A DNA stretch of 64,000 nucleotides, taken from NCBI RefSeq assembly GCF_008806955.1, contig NZ_CP031727.1, forward strand, positions 3,486,001-3,550,000, read 5' to 3'. This DNA is from Cellvibrio sp. KY-YJ-3 (lineage in GTDB: Bacteria; Pseudomonadota; Gammaproteobacteria; Pseudomonadales; Cellvibrionaceae). Positions 16,852 through 26,200 of the stretch are shown here, piece after piece; the first letter of the stretch is position 1, and every line of letters starts with the position of its first letter. The translations under genes and the position numbers were made by a program. The notes under the pieces are model-generated. The model did not search any database, was not told where the DNA came from, and saw nothing but the letters and a program-made list of their open reading frames with translations.

Positions 16852-19110
16852 TTAATGCGTAATCAACCAACATTGGTGGATTTTAGGGTTGCGTTTAAAA
16901 TCCTCATCAATCGTTTGTGCGCTGATATCCTTAATAGTGAAACCGCTGAGTGCATCGGCATCCAATTTAAAACTGCGCAGATTGTTAGAGAAAATCAGCG
17001 TACCGCCCTCTGCGAGTGAACGCATGGCATTGTTGATCATACCCACATGATCGCGCTGCACATCCAAAACATCCTCCATCCGTTTTGAGTTGGAAAAACT
17101 GGGCGGGTCGAGCAGAATCAAATCAAATTGCTGATCGTTATCTTCCAGCCACTGCAAACAATCTGCCTGCTCCAAACGGTTGCGCGACTCACTTAAACCA
17201 TTTAACGCATAATTCTTACGCGCCCAGTTCAAGTAAGTGTTAGACATATCCACACTCACGGTATAACGCGCGCCCGCCATGGCGGCGTGTACACTTGCGG
17301 TTGCGGTGTAGCAAAACAGGTTCAGGAAACGTTTGTCTTTAGCCATATTCGCAATCATCAAACGCACGGGGCGGTGATCGAGGAACAAACCGGTATCCAA
17401 ATACTGCCACATATTGATGTGCAGTTTGGCCTGCCCTTCCTGCACACTAAACACATCACCTGTCGGGCGCTCACTGATTTTTTCGTACTGACTGGTGCCC
17501 TTATTGCGGCGGCGTTGTTTGTAGCTGATATTTGCGGCGGGAATATCCAGCACAAATGGTACGGCCATTTCAATTTCAGCAAAACGCTGTGCGGCGCGGT
17601 CTTCATCGACCGATTTGGGCGCCGCGTATTCCTGTACATGGGCGTAAAGTTGCGGCGCGTGATAGGGCTGGGTTTGACCGCGATAAATATCAATGGCAGC
17701 CGAATATTCCGGCATATCTGCATCATATAAACGGTAGCAACTGATATCGTTTTTCTTCGCCCACTTTTCCAATTGTTTGAGGTTTTTTTGCAGGCGATTC
17801 ACCAGCATCTGCGCGCCATTAGACAAGGCAGCAGCTTGCTCTTTTTTGTTTTCGATTTTGACGCGCAGTTCTGCTTCTTTGCGCTCTGTATCATCTTTAC
17901 TAAAACGCGCATCCTGTTCAACACGGCTTTGCACAAACGCCTCGCTGCTGATGCTAAACATCAACAGTTCGCTGGGGATGGTGCCATTAAAGAATTTGTA
18001 TTTTTTATCGGCGCGCAAACCCATTTGTTTGCCCAGTTCAGGGTTACCGGTAAACACACCCGCACGCCAACCTTGGAATTCATTGCGCAACCGCTCGCCC
18101 AAGTGAGCATACAATAATTTTAGCGATTCAATTTCACCCAAGCGCTCACCGTAAGGCGGGTTGCTAAGCACCAAACCAAATTCCATTGTTTTATTGTGCG
18201 TCGGTTTAACAAAATCGGCCAATTCTTTGCGGCTCACACGCAACCAGTGATCCAACTCGGCGCTGACAATATTTTCTTCTGCCGCGCGAATCACTTTTAT
18301 ATCGGCGTCATAGCCGCGAATTTCCGGTAAATTTTCACGCGCGAGGCCGATTTTTTTGCGCTCGAACGCTTCATCTCGCAAAGTTAGCCAGATGTCATTG
18401 CGATGATTCAACCAGCGCTCAAAACCAAAACTGCCGCGCAACAAGCCGGGCGCAATATCCGCTGCTATTAACGCCGCTTCAATCAAAATTGTTCCAGAGC
18501 CACACATAGGGTCCAGCAGCGCACCACCTTGCGCGGCAATCTCTGGCCAACCGGCGCGAATCAAAATACCCGCCGCCAGGTTTTCCTTCATAGGCGCACT
18601 GCCCTGCTTAATGCGATAACCGCGGCGGTGCAGACTGTCGCCCGACAAATCGATACTGACAATTACTTTGCTCTTGGATAGACGCACATTTACCCGCAAA
18701 TCCGGGTCGCGTTTGGCGACGGAGGGGCGCTCGCCGCTGAAATCGCGCAGACAATCGACAATCGCATCTTTTACTTTTACCGCGCCAAACTGGGTATTAC
18801 GGATCGCATCGTTAGTGCCAATAAAATCCACTAACAGGCTACCACTCGGGCTTAAATGCTCCTCCCAGCGCAACTCACGTACACCGTCATAGAGTTCTTC
18901 CTGACTATTGGCCTCGAAACTTGCAAGCGGTAGTAACACCTTATTGGCCAAACGCGACCAGAGGCAGACCCGGTACGCCAGCTCTATATCGCCAGAAAAA
19001 TAGATGCCCGCAACCGTCTCGCGCAGGTCTTCTGCGCCAAGGGTTTGCAGCTCGGTATAGAGCAAGCCTTCCAGCCCTTTGGGGCAGGTAGCGAAATATT
19101 GATATGTCAT
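16852..19110 (-). CDS. rlmKL: Bifunctional 23S rRNA methyltransferase RlmKL (m2G2445 and m7G2069)
   Basis: A 752-residue fused enzyme. The N-terminal half (RlmL) has a THUMP domain, then the SAM site LLDPMCGSGTILIEAALIAA and the N2-guanine motif LSNPPYGERLG. The C-terminal half (RlmK) has FLNLFCYTATASVHAAMAGA and LILLDPPSFSNSKRM. Both active sites look intact and the length matches the E. coli enzyme. The start is ATG 19110 with GGA 7 nt upstream, four codons inside the longest frame. It is divergent from rmf; rlmL, pyrD and rmf are also near each other in E. coli. Confidence 0.96.
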   Translation of the reverse strand: MTYQYFATCPKGLEGLLYTELQTLGAEDLRETVAGIYFSGDIELAYRVCLWSRLANKVLLPLASFEANSQEELYDGVRELRWEEHLSPSGSLLVDFIGTNDAIRNTQFGAVKVKDAIVDCLRDFSGERPSVAKRDPDLRVNVRLSKSKVIVSIDLSGDSLHRRGYRIKQGSAPMKENLAAGILIRAGWPEIAAQGGALLDPMCGSGTILIEAALIAADIAPGLLRGSFGFERWLNHRNDIWLTLRDEAFERKKIGLARENLPEIRGYDADIKVIRAAEENIVSAELDHWLRVSRKELADFVKPTHNKTMEFGLVLSNPPYGERLGEIESLKLLYAHLGERLRNEFQGWRAGVFTGNPELGKQMGLRADKKYKFFNGTIPSELLMFSISSEAFVQSRVEQDARFSKDDTERKEAELRVKIENKKEQAAALSNGAQMLVNRLQKNLKQLEKWAKKNDISCYRLYDADMPEYSAAIDIYRGQTQPYHAPQLYAHVQEYAAPKSVDEDRAAQRFAEIEMAVPFVLDIPAANISYKQRRRNKGTSQYEKISERPTGDVFSVQEGQAKLHINMWQYLDTGLFLDHRPVRLMIANMAKDKRFLNLFCYTATASVHAAMAGARYTVSVDMSNTYLNWARKNYALNGLSESRNRLEQADCLQWLEDNDQQFDLILLDPPSFSNSKRMEDVLDVQRDHVGMINNAMRSLAEGGTLIFSNNLRSFKLDADALSGFTIKDISAQTIDEDFKRNPKIHQCWLITH

Positions 19111-19190
19111 TAATGTTTCCAATATGAACTTTTCTGAACCACACCTGACTAAACAAAGGTGTTTGTCATTAAGTTGTCAAATACATTTGC

Positions 19191-19219
19191 TAGGCCGATA
19201 TGCCATATAGAACGGCCTA
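19191..19219. promoter_or_regulatory. Inverted repeat in the rlmKL/rmf intergenic region
   Basis: Arms TAGGCCG (19191-19197) and CGGCCTA (19213-19219) flank a 15 bp centre that itself contains ATAT-GCC-ATAT. It lies between the divergent starts at 19110 and 19393 and could be an operator or part of an rmf leader structure. No regulator can be named. Confidence 0.4.
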
Positions 19220-19392
19220 TGTATAAAAATTTAATCGTTCACGACGCAGGTTAAATCTGGTGTACTCACCCAACCTGTTAACGCTAAGGAGAATCCAAGA
19301 ACCAGTCAGACCGGCAAGTGAAAGACCGCAACACCGCTTTCGTCGATAACTAAAACCTATCGATAATCCACAACTTAGAGGTGCTATAACTG

Positions 19393-19617
19393 ATGAAACG
19401 TCAAAAACGTGACCAAACAGAACGCGCATTTGTAAAAGGGTATCAAGCAGGTATTGATGGGCGTTCAAAAAGTCTTTGCCCCCATGAAACAGGCCAAGCT
19501 CGCCAACAATGGCTTAATGGCTGGCGCGAGTCGCGCATTGATCAATGGGATGGCTACAGCCGTTTGGCACAGGTTCAAAAAGTTAACAACATTCAACCCA
19601 TGGCCATGAGTGGCTAA
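19393..19617 (+). CDS. rmf: Ribosome modulation factor RMF
   Basis: A 74-residue basic protein of the RMF family, which converts 70S ribosomes to hibernating 100S dimers in stationary phase. The characteristic pattern is present: KRDQTERAFVKGYQAGIDGR, then CPHETGQARQQWLNGWRESR. It is slightly longer than the 55-residue E. coli protein through a C-terminal extension. GAGGTG about 10 nt upstream is the ribosome site. A terminator follows. Growth-phase or (p)ppGpp control is expected from the family; the promoter cannot be fixed here. Confidence 0.95.
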   Translation: MKRQKRDQTERAFVKGYQAGIDGRSKSLCPHETGQARQQWLNGWRESRIDQWDGYSRLAQVQKVNNIQPMAMSG

Positions 19618-19685
19618 TGTTTAACTCGCCTTATTGGCATCGAACACAGTCCTACAAATTTTTTACCCAATCATGTTAAATGAAT

Positions 19686-19710
19686 AAGCCCGCTATTGCG
19701 GGCTTTGTTC
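19686..19710 (+). terminator. Rho-independent terminator of rmf
   Basis: The 8 bp stem AAGCCCGC / GCGGGCTT with loop TATT is followed by TGTTCTATT, 68 nt after the rmf stop. Confidence 0.85.
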
Positions 19711-19766
19711 TATTCAGGGCATTAATTGTCGATTTATAACACAGCAGTTTGACCAGCCCTACCAAC

Positions 19767-20795
19767 TTACAGACCTTTTTGATAACTGGCGATTCCTTGC
19801 GCGGCGCGTGCAATCAGCGCAGGGCCTTCGTAAATAAAGCCACTGTAAATTTGTACCAGGCTGGCTCCAGCGCGGATTTTATCGGCGGCACTCGCACCAT
19901 CCAAAATCCCGCCTACGCCAATAATTGGCAACTTCCCGCCCAGGCAAGCATTGAGGGTTTTGATCACATAAGTGCTCTTATCGCGCACAGGCAAACCACT
20001 CAGACCACCGGCTTCATTGCCATTTTCATACTCTTCCACACCCACACGGGTGATGGTGGTATTAGTAGCGATAACGCCATCCATACCTTCTTGCAACAGA
20101 ATACCAGCAACTTGGTGGATTTCGCCTTCATCCATATCCGGTGCGATTTTTACCGCGATAGGTACATAGCGACCAGTTGCCTTGTGCAATACGCTCTGTT
20201 CCGTTTTGAGTGGCGCTAACAATTGCGACAGCGAGTCGCCAAATTGCAAGTTGCGCAGACCGGGAGTATTGGGTGAAGAAATATTCACAGTGATGTAATC
20301 AGCGTAATCATAGACTTTACGCAGGCAGGTCAAATAATCATCTACCGCATTTTCAACGGGCGTTACCGCGTTTTTACCGATGTTAATGCCGAGGATCCCG
20401 TTATAACGGCGTTTTTTAACCTGCGCGACCAAGTGGTCAACGCCTTTATTGTTAAACCCCATGCGATTAATAATCGCTTGGGCTTCAGGAATGCGAAACA
20501 AACGCGGTTGCGGATTGCCGGGCTGCGGGCGCGGAGTAATAGTGCCAATCTCCACAAAACCAAAACCTAAAGCGCCAAGCGCATTGAAATAATCACCATT
20601 TTTATCCAAGCCTGCGGCAAGCCCAACCGGGTTGTCAAAGCTTAGCCCCATAACCTGCACCGGGTTGCTAGGCACCTTGCTGGTAAACAGGCTCAAGAGA
20701 CGCAAGCGCTCAGCGGCACCGAGCATATCCAGGCTGAGTTCATGGGAGGTTTCGGCGTCGAAGCGGAATAATACATCGCGAATATGCTGATACAT
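19767..20795 (-). CDS. pyrD: Dihydroorotate dehydrogenase, class 2 (quinone-linked)
   Basis: A 342-residue membrane-associated FMN enzyme that oxidises dihydroorotate to orotate in pyrimidine synthesis, passing electrons to quinone. Class 2 features: the N-terminal helices ([20 protein letters not shown]), [40 protein letters not shown], and the catalytic Ser in [15 protein letters not shown]. The start is ATG 20795 with AAGAG upstream; the seven-residue longer form has no site. Normal length. Confidence 0.96.
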   Translation of the reverse strand: MYQHIRDVLFRFDAETSHELSLDMLGAAERLRLLSLFTSKVPSNPVQVMGLSFDNPVGLAAGLDKNGDYFNALGALGFGFVEIGTITPRPQPGNPQPRLFRIPEAQAIINRMGFNNKGVDHLVAQVKKRRYNGILGINIGKNAVTPVENAVDDYLTCLRKVYDYADYITVNISSPNTPGLRNLQFGDSLSQLLAPLKTEQSVLHKATGRYVPIAVKIAPDMDEGEIHQVAGILLQEGMDGVIATNTTITRVGVEEYENGNEAGGLSGLPVRDKSTYVIKTLNACLGGKLPIIGVGGILDGASAADKIRAGASLVQIYSGFIYEGPALIARAAQGIASYQKGL

Positions 20796-20883
20796 GGCAG
20801 GCTCTTGGCAGATCAATAAAGGGAGTCAAAACAGGGCGCAAGGATACTGGATTACAGCCCTCAAATCACCCCAAACCTTGAGT

Positions 20884-21108
20884 TTATCCACCCAGACGCT
20901 GGATGGATTGAAAGCGATTATCCTCATCAAAATTAATTTGAAATGTGCCGCGCACCCCATTGTGCAACACAAACGGCCGCAAAATACCCGCCGGAAAACG
21001 AATACTGCGGCCATCTATACTCTGGGCAAAAACGGTTTTGGCGCTGCCTTCATACAAGCGCTGAAATTCTTCGGCTGAAATAGCCAAGCTGACTACAATA
21101 CTTTTCAA
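20884..21108 (-). CDS. DUF2835 family protein
   Basis: A 74-residue protein matching the DUF2835 pattern: ISAEEFQRLYEGSAKTVFAQ, then RSIRFPAGILRPFVLHNGVR and GTFQINFDEDNRFQSIQRL. Mostly beta, soluble, function unknown. The start is uncertain. TTG 21108 (LKSIVVSLAIS) has GGGG about 6 nt upstream and fits family length; a TTG at 21141 adds eleven hydrophobic, Cys-rich residues I consider spurious. Confidence 0.75.
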   Translation of the reverse strand: MKSIVVSLAISAEEFQRLYEGSAKTVFAQSIDGRSIRFPAGILRPFVLHNGVRGTFQINFDEDNRFQSIQRLGG

Positions 21109-21159
21109 GAAAACCCCACAACAAAAAAACAAATACGACAAAACGAAAAGCCATTCTAA

Positions 21160-23172
21160 TCAGATTTTAAATTGCAGGGTATTTTCCAATAGACGATCCG
21201 CCCCCTGACGCAGATTCAAACTGTAACCGAGGGTTTTCTGCACCTGATCCAATATATTTTCCGACGAATCGCCCAACTCACGGGTACTGCGCGACATTTG
21301 TTCTGCCACTGCCGCTTGTTGTTCGGCAGCGGTAGCGATTTGGGTATTTAAATCGCGCAACATTTCCACACTGTGCACTATTTGTTGCAGCGACTCACCG
21401 GCACTGGCGGCACTTTGCACCGAACTCTGGGCGCCGTCAAAACTCTGCAAAATAATATCCACCGCTTTACCCGCACGCTGCTGTAATTTCTCAATCACAG
21501 CGCGGATTTCCGCTGTTGATTCCTGGGTGCGTTTTGCCAGCGAACGCACCTCATCGGCCACCACTGCAAACCCTCTACCCTGCTCACCTGCGCGCGCCGC
21601 TTCTATCGCCGCATTCAGTGCAAGCAAATTCGTCTGCTCGGCAATACTGCGAATTACCTCCAGCACCGCACTGATGTCCGCCACATCGCGTTGTAATTCA
21701 GTGATGATTGTTTTGGCTTCACCCACATCACTTCCCAAACGGTTGATGACCGCTATAGCCTCATTCACGCGTGCGCGCCCTTCAATTGCCGTATCGCGTG
21801 CAATATCGGTAGCGGAGCTGGCCTCCACGCAGGTGCGGGCCACTTCGCGCACAGTAGCCGCCATTTCAGTGGCCGCCGACGCAGACTGTTGGGTCTGGTT
21901 GTTCTGCTGATCCAACTCACCTTTAGTGACGTCTGTTACGGCTTGTAGCTCAACCGATAGTTTATTAACTTGATCTGCCGACCCTTGGATATTATTGATC
22001 AAGCGCGATACCTGATTCACCATCGCGGCCAGATTATCAGCAACTTCACCGATGACATCCTTGCTGCTCACCTGCAAGGTCTCAGAAAAATTACCGTTTT
22101 TGAGGGATTGTGTCAGGCTGTTTACGGAGTGCACGCTGGCATTGAGTGCAGCAAGAATTCCCATCGCAACATAACACCCCAGAATCACGCTCCCCAAGGC
22201 GACTGCTAACAGCAGTAGCCGCGTATCGGCAGCCTGCGCACGTGCGGTTGTTGCACTGCGCATCAACTGCTCGCTGGCAAGCACGTCCACTGCGGCCAGC
22301 GCATCAATCACTGTTGTTGCCTGCGCAAAAAACACGCTATTAGTGACAACGGGCGATGCAGGTGCGAGCGCATCTTGTAGCAGCATAGAATCAAAAAGAG
22401 CAGCGGATTTATTGAATTTATCGACTGATGTTGAAAAATAATTGGCGAGGGTTTGATCCTGATTTAACAACTGGATTTGCTGCTCAAAACTGGTCAATGC
22501 GCGCTTTACGCCAAAATGCAACCCAACCAATGTTGCGCGCTCCTCAGATGTAATTACCTGATCGGTCAAGGCACCGGCACCACGCCCCCGCAACTGCCCG
22601 AGCAATTCCTGGAGTTCAGGAATTTGAAACAGGGTTAATTGCGATAGGTAATAATTGTCGCGCGTGGATTGCAGTTCAATATCAAAATAATCTACCAGTA
22701 ATTTAATATCAGCCTGCACGCGCGCGACTAACTGCGTGTGCCCGATAAAACTTTTTGCAGCATCTTTCTCGATAGCCGCCAATTTTAGTGCGCGCCAGGA
22801 TTGCTCTATTTCTGATAATGCAGAATTAAATGCGGTAGTTTCATCAATACGCTTGATTACCAGTGCAAAGTCCTGATCCAGCTTTTGCTCAAGCTGCTCC
22901 AGAACCGGTGCTTTATCGCTTGCGCCTGCCAGATACTGCGCCATAAGGCCGCGATGTTGCGCCAACCCAAGAGCGATAGGTTTTACCGCGAGTATCAATT
23001 CCACACCGGTTTGGGTGCGCTCCGCCGCCGCAACCGTACGATTATTTTGCAACCATTGCTGGCTTAACAACCACACAAATGGCAACAGAAAAATAAGCAC
23101 AATGGTGAGCAATTTGCTGGAGAAAGACATTTTATTTGCCAGCTGAACGGCTGGCGCAAAGAGACTGGACAT
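21160..23172 (-). CDS. Methyl-accepting chemotaxis protein with NIT-like sensor domain
   Basis: A 670-residue transmembrane chemoreceptor. TM1 (about residues 20-38, [20 protein letters not shown]) and TM2 (about 325-350) flank a 280-residue helical periplasmic domain. That domain begins [20 protein letters not shown], the signature of nitrate/nitrite-sensing (NIT-like) domains. A HAMP-like region follows. The cytoplasmic signalling tip is [20 protein letters not shown] then [20 protein letters not shown]. The start is ATG 23172 with AGGG 7 nt upstream. It lies 63 bp after gdhB and may be read through from it. The ligand is unproven. Confidence 0.9.
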   Translation of the reverse strand: MSSLFAPAVQLANKMSFSSKLLTIVLIFLLPFVWLLSQQWLQNNRTVAAAERTQTGVELILAVKPIALGLAQHRGLMAQYLAGASDKAPVLEQLEQKLDQDFALVIKRIDETTAFNSALSEIEQSWRALKLAAIEKDAAKSFIGHTQLVARVQADIKLLVDYFDIELQSTRDNYYLSQLTLFQIPELQELLGQLRGRGAGALTDQVITSEERATLVGLHFGVKRALTSFEQQIQLLNQDQTLANYFSTSVDKFNKSAALFDSMLLQDALAPASPVVTNSVFFAQATTVIDALAAVDVLASEQLMRSATTARAQAADTRLLLLAVALGSVILGCYVAMGILAALNASVHSVNSLTQSLKNGNFSETLQVSSKDVIGEVADNLAAMVNQVSRLINNIQGSADQVNKLSVELQAVTDVTKGELDQQNNQTQQSASAATEMAATVREVARTCVEASSATDIARDTAIEGRARVNEAIAVINRLGSDVGEAKTIITELQRDVADISAVLEVIRSIAEQTNLLALNAAIEAARAGEQGRGFAVVADEVRSLAKRTQESTAEIRAVIEKLQQRAGKAVDIILQSFDGAQSSVQSAASAGESLQQIVHSVEMLRDLNTQIATAAEQQAAVAEQMSRSTRELGDSSENILDQVQKTLGYSLNLRQGADRLLENTLQFKI

Positions 23173-23235
23173 AGCTATTCCCTGATAACAGTTAACAATA
23201 AAATAAACAGCGGGCATACCGCACCGCCGAGTTAA

Positions 23236-26200
23236 TCACGCACAATTATCCAGCGTCTCGCAGTGCTGGGTAGCTTGTGCCAAGTCCAACAGGTCACGCA
23301 GCGCGACTGCAATCATCGCAAAATCGGTTCCATTGGCGGCCTGTAATTCATTGACCATGGATTTCCAACGCGCAATTAATAATTGATGCTGCGCACTCCA
23401 GCGCTCAATAAGCTGCTCCAAATCCATCGTATCTTCCATCAACCTTACTAACGCCACACTCAGATTGCGCAACTGTGATTCCAGGTCGCCCAGGTAGGTT
23501 TCGCGTGCCATGGCCTGCCAAAAATTATCCACCGGCAAATTGGAAATCTGTGCAGAAAACCAAGGCAAACTTAAATAATTTCCCAATGCAAAATACACTT
23601 TAGCCAAACTTTCCACGGGCTGATTGGCAATGCGCGCGGCCTCTATCACACTTAAACCGGAATAGAGATCGGCTGGGTGCGCCACACGTTTAATAAGCGT
23701 TTCCGGTAAACCCAGCGCACGCAAATGGTCTGTAGCGGCCAACCATTCCTGCAATGTCTCACCATTAAGTAAATGCACTAAATTTTCATTGATATGCATC
23801 ATACCCGGGGTAAATAGCTGCACTTCGGTTGCAGGGTTTAAATAACTGCGGCGATTGCGCAAAAACCAGCGTGTCGCGCGGCGAATTTTGCGCATCATGC
23901 CGTTAATCATTTGCAACTGCAGTGCAGATGAAATACTGATTGAAGTTCGCTCAAGCGCGATTAAAAACTCGGGCATAGCGTAAATATCACGAGCGATTAC
24001 ATAGGCTTTAGCAATATCGTCTACACTCGCACCTGTAGATTCCATCAAGCGCTGCGCAAAACTAATGCCCATGGTATTTACCATATCATTGGCAATTTGC
24101 GTGGCGACTATTTCATGGCGCAAACGGTGATTGCGCAACGCCATGGGAAATAACTGCGAGATTTTTTGTGGGAACGCCGTTTCAATAAATGCCGCCATGT
24201 AATCATCGTCGGCAATTGCGGCTTGCGCGAGATCCTCCTTTAATACGGCCTTGGCGTAAGAAATGAGGATCGCCAACTCGGGGCGGGTTAAGCCTTTACC
24301 TTGTGTTTGTCGTTCCAATAAATTCTCATCACTCGGCAAAAACTCCAATTTGCGATTTAACCGCCCCTGCTGTTGCAAAGCATTCATCATCCGGCGATAT
24401 TCCGCGCTGCGCGCCAGTGCATCCGACTGCGCCACACTTATTGCTTGCGCTTGACGGCGATTGTTATAGAGCACTAGCTGGGCTACGTTATCGGTCATAT
24501 CTACCAATAATTGGTTGCGCTGTTTTTGGGTGAGATCACCATTAACGACAATTTCATTTAATAAAATTTTGATATTGACCTCGTGGTCCGAACAATCCAC
24601 ACCACCGGCATTATCAATAAAATCCGTATTGCAGGCGCCACCCTGCAAACAGTATTCGATACGACCGCGCTGAGTCATACCCAAATTACCGCCTTCACCA
24701 AATACTTTGCAGCGCAATTGTTCGCCATTAACGCGCAAACTGTCATTGGCCTTATCACCCACCTCGGCATGGGTTTCAGCCGCTGCTTTGACATAAGTGC
24801 CTATGCCACCATTCCAAATTAAATCTACCGGCGCCTGCAATAACTGATGAATAAATTCGGTGGGTGTGAGGCTGGTCGCATCGATTGCAAAACGCGCGCG
24901 TATTTGCGGGGTGAGCACAATCACTTTTGCGCTACGCTCAAATACGCCACCGCCTTCGCTGATTAAATGTTTAGCGTAATCACTCCAGCTACTTTTAGGC
25001 AGTGCAAACAACCGTTGACGCTCGGCAAAACTGGCGGCAGGGTCAGGTTCGGGGTCGATAAAAATATGCTGATGGTTAAACGCGGCCACCAACTTCAAGG
25101 CTGATGAAAGCAACATACCATTGCCAAATACATCGCCCGCCATATCGCCAACACCTAACACCGTAATGGGTTGGCTTTGCACATCAATTTCTTTTTCCAA
25201 AAAGTGGCGCTGCACGGAAATCCACGCACCGCGTGCGGTAATACCCATACCTTTGTGGTCATAACCCTGACTGCCACCTGAGGCAAAGGCATCCCCCAAC
25301 CAATGGTTATATTCCTGAGAAATTGCATTGGCGATATCAGAAAAACTGGCGGTACCTTTGTCCGCCGCTACCACCAGGTAAGGATCATTATCGTCGTAAC
25401 GCACTACATTATTGGGCGTTACCACACTGCCATCAATTAAATTATCGGTAAGGTCTAATAAGCCGCGAATAAACCATTGGTAACACGCTATCGCTTCTTG
25501 TTGTTGCTGTTCGCGCGTGGCATTGGCAGGCATTTTTTTGCACACAAATCCGCCCTTGGCACCGCTCGGAACAATTACCGCATTTTTAACCTGCTGGGCT
25601 TTTACCAAGCCCAACACTTCGGTGCGATAATCCTGCAGGCGATCTGACCAGCGCAAACCACCGCGCGCTACTTTACTGGTGCGCAAATGCACACCTTCCA
25701 TGCGGGTTGCGTACACAAAAATTTCAAACAATGGTCGCGGCTCGGGAACTTCTGCCAAACCTCGCGGCGAAAATTTAATGGAGAGATAAGGTTTATAAGC
25801 ACCGAGTTCATCGCACTGATAAAAATTGGTGCGCAAACTATTATCGATTAGCGCCATAAAACGACGAATGATGCGATCGTCGTTCAGGTTTTGTACCTGA
25901 TCCAAATCGCCAACAATGCGCGAGCGAACTGCGTCGATTTGTGCGGCTGTAGATTCACCCTGCACAAGCGGATCAAATTTGTGGTGAAACAATTCAACCA
26001 GCTGGCGCGTTAGATCGGCTTGATTCACCAGCGCCGTCGCCATGTAATTAATACTGAAAGGAAATAAGGTTTGATGCATATAATTGGCATAGGCGCGCAG
26101 CATCACCACTGAGCGCCAGTGCAAACCTACACTACCCACCAAGGTATTAAACGCATCGTTATCGGCATCGCCCTGCCAAATAGCAATAAAAGCATCGGCA

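Noticed and set aside
17287-17730. 147-codon plus-strand frame opposite rlmKL
   Set aside because: Shadow of a highly conserved methyltransferase gene; no initiation signal.
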